Below are positions 44,131 to 51,093 of a stretch of DNA of 64,000 bases, piece by piece (within the stretch, counting starts at the first letter, position 1; each line of letters begins with the position of its first letter). A program made the translations under genes and the position numbers. Origin of the DNA: Gemmatimonadetes bacterium 2013_60CM_65_52 (GTDB lineage Bacteria; Gemmatimonadota; Gemmatimonadetes; Gemmatimonadales; Gemmatimonadaceae); the NCBI GenBank assembly GCA_002215645.1, contig NGFI01000002.1, positions 591,499 through 655,498 on the forward strand, in the 5' to 3' direction. The notes under the pieces are model-generated. The model was given only the letters and a program-made list of their open reading frames with translations, made no database searches and had not been told where the DNA came from.

Positions 44131-44820
44131 ATGCCGACGGCAGTCCTCCTGCTCTCCGGTGGTCTCGACTCCACCACCATGCTCGCCCTCGCAACGAAAG
44201 AGGGCTACGACGTGTACGCGATGACCTTTCGCTACGGTCAGCGTCACTCGGCCGAGATCGAAGCGGCGCGCCGTGTGGCGAAGCATTTCGGTGTTCACGA
44301 TCACGTGATCGTCGACATCGACCTGCGCACCTTCGGCGGCTCGGCACTCACGGCCGACATCGACGTCCCCAAGGACCGCAGCGACGACGCCATCGCGAAA
44401 GGCATTCCCATCACCTACGTCCCCGCACGCAACACGATCTTTCTGTCGTTCTGCCTCGCGTGGGCCGAAGTGCTCGGCGCATCGGACATCTTCATCGGCG
44501 TGAACGCGCTCGACTACTCGGGCTATCCCGACTGCCGGCCGGAATACGTCGCCGCCTTCGAGCGCATGGCGAACCTCGGCACGCGCGGTGGCGTGGAAGG
44601 CACGACGCCCGTCCGCATTCGGACGCCGTTGATGGATCTCACCAAGCGCGAGATCGTGCAGCTCGGACTGTCGCTCGGCGTCGACTACGCCATCACGCTC
44701 AGCTGTTACGATCCGTCGCCCGATGGAGTGGCCTGCGGGCATTGCGACGCATGCCGCCTTCGCCTCAGAGGGTTCAGCGAGGCGGGCGCAGACGATCCGG
44801 CGCGATACGTGGGCGCGTGA
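44131..44820 (+). CDS. queC: 7-cyano-7-deazaguanine synthase
   Basis: A 229-residue ATP-dependent enzyme that turns 7-carboxy-7-deazaguanine into preQ0, the precursor of queuosine and other deazapurines. Seen: PP-loop [13 protein letters not shown] (6-18), [35 protein letters not shown] near 104, [15 protein letters not shown] near 129, and the zinc-binding cysteines 192, 202, 205 and 208 ([18 protein letters not shown]). It is followed after 7 bases by queE, giving two of the steps of the preQ0 pathway; queD and folE are not in the window. Confidence 0.96.
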   Translation: MPTAVLLLSGGLDSTTMLALATKEGYDVYAMTFRYGQRHSAEIEAARRVAKHFGVHDHVIVDIDLRTFGGSALTADIDVPKDRSDDAIAKGIPITYVPARNTIFLSFCLAWAEVLGASDIFIGVNALDYSGYPDCRPEYVAAFERMANLGTRGGVEGTTPVRIRTPLMDLTKREIVQLGLSLGVDYAITLSCYDPSPDGVACGHCDACRLRLRGFSEAGADDPARYVGA

Positions 44821-44827
44821 ACGACGC

Positions 44828-45490
44828 ATGAGTTACGTCGTCCGCGAGATCTTCTACACGCTCCAGGGTGAAGGGCTGAACGCGGGCCGTCCCGCTGTGT
44901 TCTGCCGCTTCAGCGGGTGCAATCTCTGGACGGGGCGCGAAGAGGACCGGCACAAGGCGGTCTGCCAGTTCTGCGACACCGAGTTCGTCGGCGTCGGTCC
45001 CGATGGCGGCAAGTTTTCCGATGCGGAGGCGCTGGCGGATGCGGTGCTCGCGCGTTGGCCGAGCGTCGCCGACCGGCGCGCCGTGGGCGGTTGCCCACTG
45101 GTGGTGTGCACCGGGGGTGAGCCTTTGCTCCAGCTCGATGAACCGGCCATCGATGCGTTGCATACACGCGGATTCAAGGTGGCCGTGGAGACGAATGGCA
45201 CCCAGCGCGTGCCACGGGGGATCGATCATCTGTGCGTCAGCCCGAAGGCGGATGCCCCTCTCCTCGTAAGCAGCGGCGATGAGCTTAAACTGGTGTTTCC
45301 ACAGACTCAGGCCGCCGCACAGCCCGAGCGGTTTGCGTCCCTGAATTTCCGGGCGTTTCTCCTTCAGCCAATGGATGGCCCCACGCCGGAGGAGACCCTC
45401 GCGCACACGCGGGCGGCACTGGCCTACTGCCTGGCGCATCCGCAGTGGAGGCTGAGCTTGCAGACGCACAAGATGCTTGGAATACGCTAG
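44828..45490 (+). CDS. queE: 7-carboxy-7-deazaguanine synthase (radical SAM)
   Basis: A 220-residue radical SAM enzyme that rearranges 6-carboxy-tetrahydropterin to 7-carboxy-7-deazaguanine. Seen: REIFYTLQGEGLNAGRPAVF at the start, the unusual QueE cluster motif with Cys31 (SGCNLWTGREEDR) and Cys46 and Cys49 (AVCQFCDTEF), i.e. C-x14-C-x2-C as in the short proteobacterial-type QueE, VVCTGGEPLLQLD near 95 and AVETNGTQRVP near 117. It sits directly after queC. A perfect 14-bp palindrome (CACCGTTAACGGTG, 45492-45505) begins one base after its stop. Confidence 0.95.
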   Translation: MSYVVREIFYTLQGEGLNAGRPAVFCRFSGCNLWTGREEDRHKAVCQFCDTEFVGVGPDGGKFSDAEALADAVLARWPSVADRRAVGGCPLVVCTGGEPLLQLDEPAIDALHTRGFKVAVETNGTQRVPRGIDHLCVSPKADAPLLVSSGDELKLVFPQTQAAAQPERFASLNFRAFLLQPMDGPTPEETLAHTRAALAYCLAHPQWRLSLQTHKMLGIR

Positions 45491-45709
45491 ACACCGTTAA
45501 CGGTGAATGGTAAGGGACGGATCGCGGCAGTAACTTGTATAATTAGCTTTGACGGTTATCTCATGAGGCGGTTCACGTGAGGTAACTGTTGCCTCCGCCT
45601 GCATCAGGGAATACCATGCGCGAAGGCCGGTCACCCGGCCGGAGCTGGGCTCGGTGGCACGATCCCTTCCCATGCCGGCCCCTGCACTTCGTACCTCCAG
45701 TCCGATTCG
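45491..45709 (+). promoter_or_regulatory. Structured leader upstream of the NlpC/P60 gene
   Basis: This 219-bp gap holds the palindrome CACCGTTAACGGTG (45492-45505), a TATAAT box (45538-45543), and a potential H-type pseudoknot. In it GTTATCTC (45555-45562) pairs with GAGGTAAC (45579-45586), and AGGCGG in that loop (45566-45571) pairs with CCGCCT (45595-45600). A GC-rich hairpin region follows at about 45623-45650. Cell-wall hydrolase genes are often controlled by riboswitches, but I do not recognise a known class here. Confidence 0.4.
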
Positions 45710-46291
45710 ATGAGCTTCTCGCCTGCGCCCGCATCTCGCAGTCGCTCAGGGCACGCCCTTCTGGGATGTGCTCTCGTGGTGGCCTGTTCGGTGTCGGCAG
45801 GTGCGCAGGGTCCCGCAGAGTCGCTCGATGCCCCGAAGCCATTCTCCGCCTTCAGTGCGTCCGCGCATGCGCTCAGGGACTCGGTGGTCCTTCGCGCCCG
45901 GGCTCAGATCGGCCGGCGGTACGTTCGCGGCGGGCAGTCGCCCGATCGGGGATTCGACTGCAGCGGTCTCGTGCGATACGTCATGTCCGGCCTGAAGTTT
46001 TCCATGCCGCGGACGGCGAGCCAGCAGGCGTCACTCGGTGAGTCCATCGAGCGGGACACCATGCATCTCCGCCCCGGGGATTTGCTGACCTTCGGCAAGT
46101 CGCGCCGCGGGATCAGCCACATCGGCATCTACGTGGGGAACGGACGCTATGTGCACGCGAGCAGCGGCGCGGGGCGCGTCATCGAGAGCGATCTCGCCCG
46201 CACCAGTTCCTCGCTCGTGCGCGCGTGGCGCGGTGTGCGTCGCATCGTGCTCGGCGGAGCTGCCGACTCAACCCGCAACGGCGATAGCTGA
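45710..46291 (+). CDS. NlpC/P60 family cell-wall hydrolase
   Basis: A 193-residue exported cysteine peptidase that cleaves peptidoglycan stem peptides (gamma-D-Glu-diamino acid endopeptidase type). Seen: signal peptide with hydrophobic core HALLGCALVVACSVSAGAQ (15-33), then the catalytic domain: FDCSGLVRY (Cys84), SHIGIYVGNGRYVHASS (His137 and third residue His149), and LRPGDLLTFGKS. The domain is complete and there is no separate cell-wall-binding module. The leader has unusual secondary structure. Convergent with the 46333-46842 gene. Confidence 0.88.
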   Translation: MSFSPAPASRSRSGHALLGCALVVACSVSAGAQGPAESLDAPKPFSAFSASAHALRDSVVLRARAQIGRRYVRGGQSPDRGFDCSGLVRYVMSGLKFSMPRTASQQASLGESIERDTMHLRPGDLLTFGKSRRGISHIGIYVGNGRYVHASSGAGRVIESDLARTSSSLVRAWRGVRRIVLGGAADSTRNGDS

Positions 46292-46332
46292 GCGTCGCAG
46301 CCGGTCAACCGTCTGCGCTTTGACCGTCGCCG

Positions 46333-46842
46333 TTAGCGGCTGACCGACTGGGTAACGACCAACGCCTGCCCCTGGGCGTCGAGCGTGTAGCACGCTCCGA
46401 CATTCCTGTGCGGAACCGCGCCCATCATCTGGCCTCGCGTCCCTTCCTGAAGTGCCGCGATGCCTGGCGGTGGCTGAATACGGCCCAGGACGTCGAGTCC
46501 ATTTGGATTCACGTTCGCTTGCTGCCCCGGCACGGCGCACTGACGCAACACGCGCTCGTACCCGTTGCCGAAATTGACGAGCACGGAGCCGTCACCGAGC
46601 ACGAGGAACGGAGCCCCTCTGAGAAAGTTGCCGCCGCCGTCCTGAAAGAAGATGGGTGGCGCAAAGAGGGGCTGGACGCGCTGCTGTGACGGATCGGGTG
46701 CGGGAGACGCAGCCGTCCCAACGCGGGGATGCGGTGTCTGTGCCGGCACCACCGCCGACTTTCTCGCCTCATTGGTCGACTGACCGTGCGCGACCGCGGC
46801 GATCGCCATCATGAGCAGGGACGTGCCGATGATCCGCTTCAT
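46333..46842 (-). CDS. Exported hypothetical protein
   Basis: A 169-residue protein with a good signal peptide (MKRIIGTSLLMMAIAAVAHG, cleavage before QST). The mature part contains PIFFQDGGGNFLRGAPFLVL, GDGSVLVNFGNGYERVLRQC and a C-terminal GACYTLDAQGQALVVTQSVS; two cysteines could form a disulfide. I do not recognise the family. The ATG at 46842 begins the signal; the longer frame is not supported. It is followed on the same strand, upstream in transcription, by two CHRD lipoprotein genes. Confidence 0.65.
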   Translation of the reverse strand: MKRIIGTSLLMMAIAAVAHGQSTNEARKSAVVPAQTPHPRVGTAASPAPDPSQQRVQPLFAPPIFFQDGGGNFLRGAPFLVLGDGSVLVNFGNGYERVLRQCAVPGQQANVNPNGLDVLGRIQPPPGIAALQEGTRGQMMGAVPHRNVGACYTLDAQGQALVVTQSVSR

Positions 46843-46930
46843 ATGCCGCACTCCGCTGTGTGCCGACGAGTCGCGGAGGAGTCCGCCACCCCTAACCCGG
46901 GGATACCTCCTCGACCCGCCAGAGTTCCCT

Positions 46931-47407
46931 CTATTGCCTGACGATCTGCCCGCGAATCTCGCCACCCGGGTACGCGGCGGTATGGAGATTCACGTAGGTC
47001 TGCCCGGCATCCATGAGTATACGTAGTGAATCGCCGGAGATGCTGAGTGTGTTGTAGGACACAGACCTCGAAAGGTCCACAGTTCCCTGCGTGACCGTTC
47101 CCGACGCCGCGAGAAGCGTGAACGGCACGATCACGGGACCTGCGACGCCCGCGCCTCCGATGTGTATGTGCCCGACGACGAGCGGCGTCGCAAAACCTGA
47201 TGCAAACACCGTGTAGCTGAGTGTGGACCCGTCGACGTTCAGCGTGGCCGTACCGGTCGCTGAGCTGGTGTTCGAGGGCGTCTCGCGCGCGCCCGTAAGC
47301 GCGGCCGTGTACGACACTCGCGCCGGTGCGGTCGAACTGCATGCGATGCCTACCAATGCCAGCGCAAGCACCAGCCGCGGCGCGACCGCCGTGGAGGAGA
47401 GGCTCAT
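46931..47407 (-). CDS. CHRD domain lipoprotein
   Basis: A 158-residue exported protein. The signal ends LVLALALVGIACSS (lipobox-like GIAC, Cys23). The mature part is one CHRD domain, the beta-sandwich also found in chordin: YTAALTGARETPSNTSSATG, ATLNVDGSTLSYTVFASGF, VVGHIHIGGAGVAGPVIVPF and a closing YVNLHTAAYPGGEIRGQIV. Bacterial CHRD proteins are envelope-located and of unknown function. A paralogue is encoded 63 bases upstream on the same strand, with the same order of motifs, showing a tandem duplication. Confidence 0.88.
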   Translation of the reverse strand: MSLSSTAVAPRLVLALALVGIACSSTAPARVSYTAALTGARETPSNTSSATGTATLNVDGSTLSYTVFASGFATPLVVGHIHIGGAGVAGPVIVPFTLLAASGTVTQGTVDLSRSVSYNTLSISGDSLRILMDAGQTYVNLHTAAYPGGEIRGQIVRQ

Positions 47408-47469
47408 CGGTTCATGCTCGCCAATCCGGCGCGCTCGTGCAATGCCGCGCGCCGGTTGCGATCGGCACC

Positions 47470-47958
47470 CTACTGCTTCAGGATCTGCCCTCGGATCTCG
47501 CCGGCTCCGAACGCGGCCGTGTGCACGTTGGTGTACGCGAGGCCAGCATTCAACAGTACGATGAGTGAATCGCCAGTGACCGTGGAGGAGCCGACAGTAA
47601 TTGGAACGTTGAGGTCTATCGTGCCTTGCGCGAGTGCTCCGATCGCGACGTTGTTGATCGTGAAAGGAACGATCACGCCCGCGGAAGCACTAGCCGCTGC
47701 TGGCCCGTGAATGTGCGAGAACGTCGCGGGTCCCGTCAGCGCCGAGGTGAGCGTGATCACATAGGAGAGCGATTTGCCGGTGAGCGTGTACGTCGCCGTG
47801 CCCATTCCGGTGCTCGTCGTCGGATTGGGGCGCTCGTTGGCACCGCTCAGAGCGGCAACGTAGGTCGTGCTCTGCACCGTGGCACTCGAGTAGCTGCTGC
47901 CGCATGCCGAGGCTGCCAGCACCGCGGCAACGAATGCCGGGAAGTTGCGAGCGTTCAT
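47470..47958 (-). CDS. CHRD domain lipoprotein (paralogue)
   Basis: A 162-residue exported lipoprotein (signal MNARNFPAFVAAVLAASACG, Cys19) with one CHRD domain: YVAALSGANERPNPTTSTGM, ATYTLTGKSLSYVITLTSAL, TFSHIHGPAAASASAGVIVP and the end YTNVHTAAFGAGEIRGQILK. It is the tandem partner of the gene at 46931. The ATG at 47958 is chosen because the signal peptide begins there. A 21-bp sequence is tandemly doubled 83-124 bases upstream, and the ompA terminator lies beyond that. Confidence 0.88.
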   Translation of the reverse strand: MNARNFPAFVAAVLAASACGSSYSSATVQSTTYVAALSGANERPNPTTSTGMGTATYTLTGKSLSYVITLTSALTGPATFSHIHGPAAASASAGVIVPFTINNVAIGALAQGTIDLNVPITVGSSTVTGDSLIVLLNAGLAYTNVHTAAFGAGEIRGQILKQ

Positions 47959-48040
47959 GGTCGTTTCAGAGTTGGATGGTGGGTACACCGACCGCACGGA
48001 ACGATCAGGGCGACCCACTCGCCGCCGTGCTTCGTCACGG

Positions 48041-48082
48041 CGCTGTGACGAGCTGGCACATCGCTGTGACGAACTGGCACCA
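48041..48082. repeat. Two tandem 21-bp repeats upstream of the CHRD genes
   Basis: CGCTGTGACGAGCTGGCAC and CGCTGTGACGAACTGGCAC occur back to back with a period of 21 bp (48041-48061 and 48062-48082). They lie between the CHRD gene start and the ompA terminator. Two helical turns of spacing would suit a protein bound twice on one face of the DNA; function unknown. Confidence 0.6.
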
Positions 48083-48084
48083 GC

Positions 48085-48124
48085 AAAAAAGAACCGGCGC
48101 GCGGAAGCAAGCTCCGCGCGCCGG
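48085..48124 (-). terminator. Intrinsic terminator of the OmpA-family gene
   Basis: On the minus strand, a 12-bp stem (CCGGCGCGCGGA with TCCGCGCGCCGG) and a 7-base loop are followed by TTCTTTTTTG. It begins 22 bases after the stop of the gene at 48146. This is a textbook intrinsic terminator. Confidence 0.9.
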
Positions 48125-48145
48125 CCCTGGTGACGAGCTCGTTAC

Positions 48146-49303
48146 TTACCGCGGCACCGAGATCGCATCACCGCCAACCGTGATGACGAAATCATCGCGG
48201 CGGTTCCTCGAATACGCCTCGTCCGTCGTGCCCTGATCCACCGGGCGTTCCTCACCATAGCTCACCACCTCGATGCGCGACGCCTCGATGCCCTGCGACT
48301 CGAGGTAGCGGCGCGCCGCGTTCGCGCGGCGGAGGCCAAGTGCCATGTTGTATTCGTTCGAGCCGCGCGAGTCCGTGTTGCCCTCGATGCGGATCTTCAG
48401 CGACGGATTGGCTCTCAGCAGTGGCAGCTTGCCGTCGAGAATCGCCTTGGCGTCGGCCCGGATCTCCGACTTGTCGTAGTCGAAGTAGATCGGCGCGGCG
48501 ACCAGCGCACGTGCCTCCGCGAGCGCCTTCGCGGCCGCATCACGCTCCGCCTGGGCACGACGGTTCGCGGCGTCGATGGAATCCTGACGCAACCGGTTGG
48601 CGCGATCGATGGAATCCTGACGTGCGCGCGCACGCGCGGCCTCACGCGCGGCGATCACTGCCGACGAATCGATCGTGGGCGGCGGCGCTACCACGGGCGC
48701 GTGTCCCTCGTTGCCAAGCAACCAGCTCAGGCCAACGCGCGCCTGATAGTTGGTCAACTGCGCGGCGCCGGAATTCGTGCCGGGAGTCGTTGGCGGAAAC
48801 TTGAACGTCGCGCTGTTCGGATTCGGCGCAACCATGGCGGAGAGGTCGAACCGCAGTCCGAGCGAGTGGTTGAACTGCGTTCGCAATCCGATCGCCGGCG
48901 AGACGATCAGATCCGTATGCGCGTCGACACGATCGGCGCCCGCACCAAGACTCAAGATGACGGCGTTGCCCGGCAGGCTGCCGAACGGCGCGTTGTAGTT
49001 GAGCCGCCCGACGTAATAGTTGATCTGCGCTTTCGAGAGACGCGGGCCGTCCGGATCGGCCTGTGAGTAGGACGCCTCGCCCTCGAGCTCCCAGCGCGGC
49101 GTCGCGAAGACGCCGATGCGGCCGCCTGCGCCGATGCCGAGACGCTTCGTGCGCATTGCCTCGTCCATGCGGTCGAGCTGAAGAAACCCGCCAAGCTCCC
49201 AGACGCCCGCATGCTGCGCCCGTGCGACGGTCGGCGCATGCACGAACAGCAGCCCGGCAAGCGCGGCGGGAATGACACGACGATAGTTCGCGTTCACTTT
49301 CAC
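48146..49303 (-). CDS. OmpA family outer-membrane protein
   Basis: A 385-residue outer-membrane protein. The GTG at 49303 has GGAG just upstream and opens a signal peptide (VKVNANYRRVIPAALAGLLF, cleavage near ARA-QHA). Residues 30-200 are an 8-stranded-barrel-like domain (VWELGGFLQLDRMDEAM, GRIGVFATPRWELEGEASYS). A basic coiled stretch (AAREAARARARQDSIDRANR) follows, and the C-terminal 110 residues are the OmpA peptidoglycan-binding domain with YFDYDKSEIRADAKAILDG, IEGNTDSRGSNEYNMALGLR and RIEVVSYGEERP. It tethers the outer membrane to the cell wall. A clear terminator follows. Confidence 0.93.
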   Translation of the reverse strand: MKVNANYRRVIPAALAGLLFVHAPTVARAQHAGVWELGGFLQLDRMDEAMRTKRLGIGAGGRIGVFATPRWELEGEASYSQADPDGPRLSKAQINYYVGRLNYNAPFGSLPGNAVILSLGAGADRVDAHTDLIVSPAIGLRTQFNHSLGLRFDLSAMVAPNPNSATFKFPPTTPGTNSGAAQLTNYQARVGLSWLLGNEGHAPVVAPPPTIDSSAVIAAREAARARARQDSIDRANRLRQDSIDAANRRAQAERDAAAKALAEARALVAAPIYFDYDKSEIRADAKAILDGKLPLLRANPSLKIRIEGNTDSRGSNEYNMALGLRRANAARRYLESQGIEASRIEVVSYGEERPVDQGTTDEAYSRNRRDDFVITVGGDAISVPR

Positions 49304-49433
49304 GTTCTCCACTTGCAAGTTCGGTTTGCGCTGCGGGGACGCATCGTCACGTCGCGCGGGCGCCCGCGGTCGTCTTCACACCCGGCGTCGGCAGCGTACT
49401 CATGAGGCAATACAGCGACTCGGTGCGCCTCAG

Positions 49434-50387
49434 TCAAGGCGGACGCGCGCTCCCGCCATCCACGACGTACCGCCAGCTTCCATCCTTCTGTTTCTTCCAC
49501 ACGGTGAAATACTTGGAGTAGCGCGCGGCCGCGGTGCCGTCGTCGCGAAGGTCGCTGAACACCGCGTTGCCGACGGTGAAACCGAGATCCCCGCTGCTCG
49601 CCATCTCGCCTTCCACTGGATGCCACACGAGCGAGCTTCTGCCGGTGGCCGGACCGAAGGAACCGCTGATGGCGCGCGGTCCCGTGATGAACTCGCCTGC
49701 CGAAGAAAATATCTGCGCATCGGACGCGGCGAACCGGCCGAACGCGTCGCCGGTGCCGACCCGCGACGCCTCGCGGGAGAACTCGGCGTCGGCGATTCGG
49801 ATGGCGTCGAGCGCACCCCGCCGGGGAGACATGGGAACGTCGGCCAACACGCCATCGCCGGCGCCCGCAGGCAACGTCAACGTGGACGGCGGACTCGCGT
49901 AGGTCTCCGCGTAGCCGCTGATGCGCCAACCGGCTGGCTCCCGCCGCCAGAACGCGATATACCGATCCACGTGCACGGACGGCGCTCCGTCCTGCGCGAC
50001 GGCGAAAATGGCGTACCCATAACTGTACCCGCTCTTTCGATCGAGGCTGACGTCCGCCCGCACGGGTTGCCAACGAACACCCACGCCAGGACCGACCGGC
50101 TCGGCGGATGCCACGGCGCGTGCCGCGGCGCTCCCGCGAAGAATCGGCAGGCCGCCGCGCAGGTAGATGACGTCCTCGGTGAACGTGCTCGCCAGCCCCG
50201 CACCGAATCCGCGAAGCGCCACGGAGTCCGCTCGCGCAAGGTCCGCGTGCAGCAGTTCGTCGTGTGCAACTTCCGCCTCGGACGCCGGCGCGAGCACCGG
50301 CGCTCCGACAAAGGAGTTGCTGGGCGCGCCATGACACGCGGCCACCAATCCCGCCAGCGTCAGGAGCGGTTGCGCTCGCAGTCCCAT
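49434..50387 (-). CDS. Lipoprotein with two SnoaL-like/DUF4440 domains
   Basis: A 317-residue exported protein; signal MGLRAQPLLTLAGLVAAC with lipobox VAAC (Cys18). The mature protein repeats the same alpha+beta unit twice: DLARADSVALRGFGAGLAST with FTEDVIYLRGGLPILRGSAA, then RIADAEFSREASRVGTGDAF with FAASDAQIFSSAGEFITGP. Each unit ends in a strand pair with a conserved Trp (YIAFWRREPAGWRISGYAET and KYFTVWKKQKDGSWRYVVDG). This is the NTF2-like cone of SnoaL/DUF4440 proteins. Ligand or reaction unknown. The ATG at 50387 starts the signal; the longer frame is not supported. Confidence 0.78.
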   Translation of the reverse strand: MGLRAQPLLTLAGLVAACHGAPSNSFVGAPVLAPASEAEVAHDELLHADLARADSVALRGFGAGLASTFTEDVIYLRGGLPILRGSAAARAVASAEPVGPGVGVRWQPVRADVSLDRKSGYSYGYAIFAVAQDGAPSVHVDRYIAFWRREPAGWRISGYAETYASPPSTLTLPAGAGDGVLADVPMSPRRGALDAIRIADAEFSREASRVGTGDAFGRFAASDAQIFSSAGEFITGPRAISGSFGPATGRSSLVWHPVEGEMASSGDLGFTVGNAVFSDLRDDGTAAARYSKYFTVWKKQKDGSWRYVVDGGSARPP

Positions 50388-50613
50388 TTCGGAGTTCCGC
50401 CGTTGGATATCCTCATGCCGTCCTTCATCGTAACCCCCGCCGTCCGGGTAGCGCCACACCTGTCCCAGGCAGCCTCAGGAACGTGCGACGCCACCAGGGT
50501 ATATTATGTGTGAGGGTCCGCCACCCCCGCGTGGCGGTCCAGCGAGCTCGGTCGTCCTTCGAGCGACGCTCCCCTCAGGAATCGGCCATTGAGGCCGATA
50601 CGTTCCCCCATTT

Positions 50614-51093
50614 GTGACGACACCACGAAAACGATCCACGCGCCGGCGAGGCCGCGGAACGGCAGCACCACAACTGACGTCGAGCTCGACGAGCCGCACC
50701 GCGTATGCCGAAACGCGACGCTGGCTGATCCAACAGCACGGCTCTGTCTGCGCCTACTGCGGCAGGCGCGTTCCGGCCACCTCGATCACGCTCGACCACG
50801 TCGCGCCCCGGCGCGGGCAAAGCGCCTTCGACAGGCGCGACAACCTGGTCCTGGCGTGCACCGAGTGCAACGGCCTGAAAGCCGACATGCCGATTCTGGC
50901 GTTCCTGCTTCGCAACAGGACGAGAGCACTGATGCTGCGGCGCTATGGCGCGCACCTCAGCCCGATGCTCGTCGACCTCGTGCGCGCGCTCGCGCCCGAC
51001 GACGACTCGCCACTGCCACGCATCAAGGAATCGTTCGACGATCTCCTGGGTGACGGCGAGTCCCCGTATCACGACTCCCCGTATCGGGACTGA
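50614..51093 (+). CDS. HNH endonuclease-like protein
   Basis: A 159-residue protein with a GTG start, a basic N-terminus (PRKRSTRRRGRG) and a zinc-stabilised HNH fold: CAYCGRRV, ITLDHVAPRRGQSAFDRRDN with the catalytic D-H pair, and LACTECNGLKAD with the second CxxC. The family includes nicking and restriction endonucleases and housekeeping DNA repair enzymes; no partner gene is next to it. The C-terminal region repeats ESPYHDSPYRD. It overlaps the convergent FUSC gene by 25 bases. Confidence 0.82.
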   Translation: MTTPRKRSTRRRGRGTAAPQLTSSSTSRTAYAETRRWLIQQHGSVCAYCGRRVPATSITLDHVAPRRGQSAFDRRDNLVLACTECNGLKADMPILAFLLRNRTRALMLRRYGAHLSPMLVDLVRALAPDDDSPLPRIKESFDDLLGDGESPYHDSPYRD

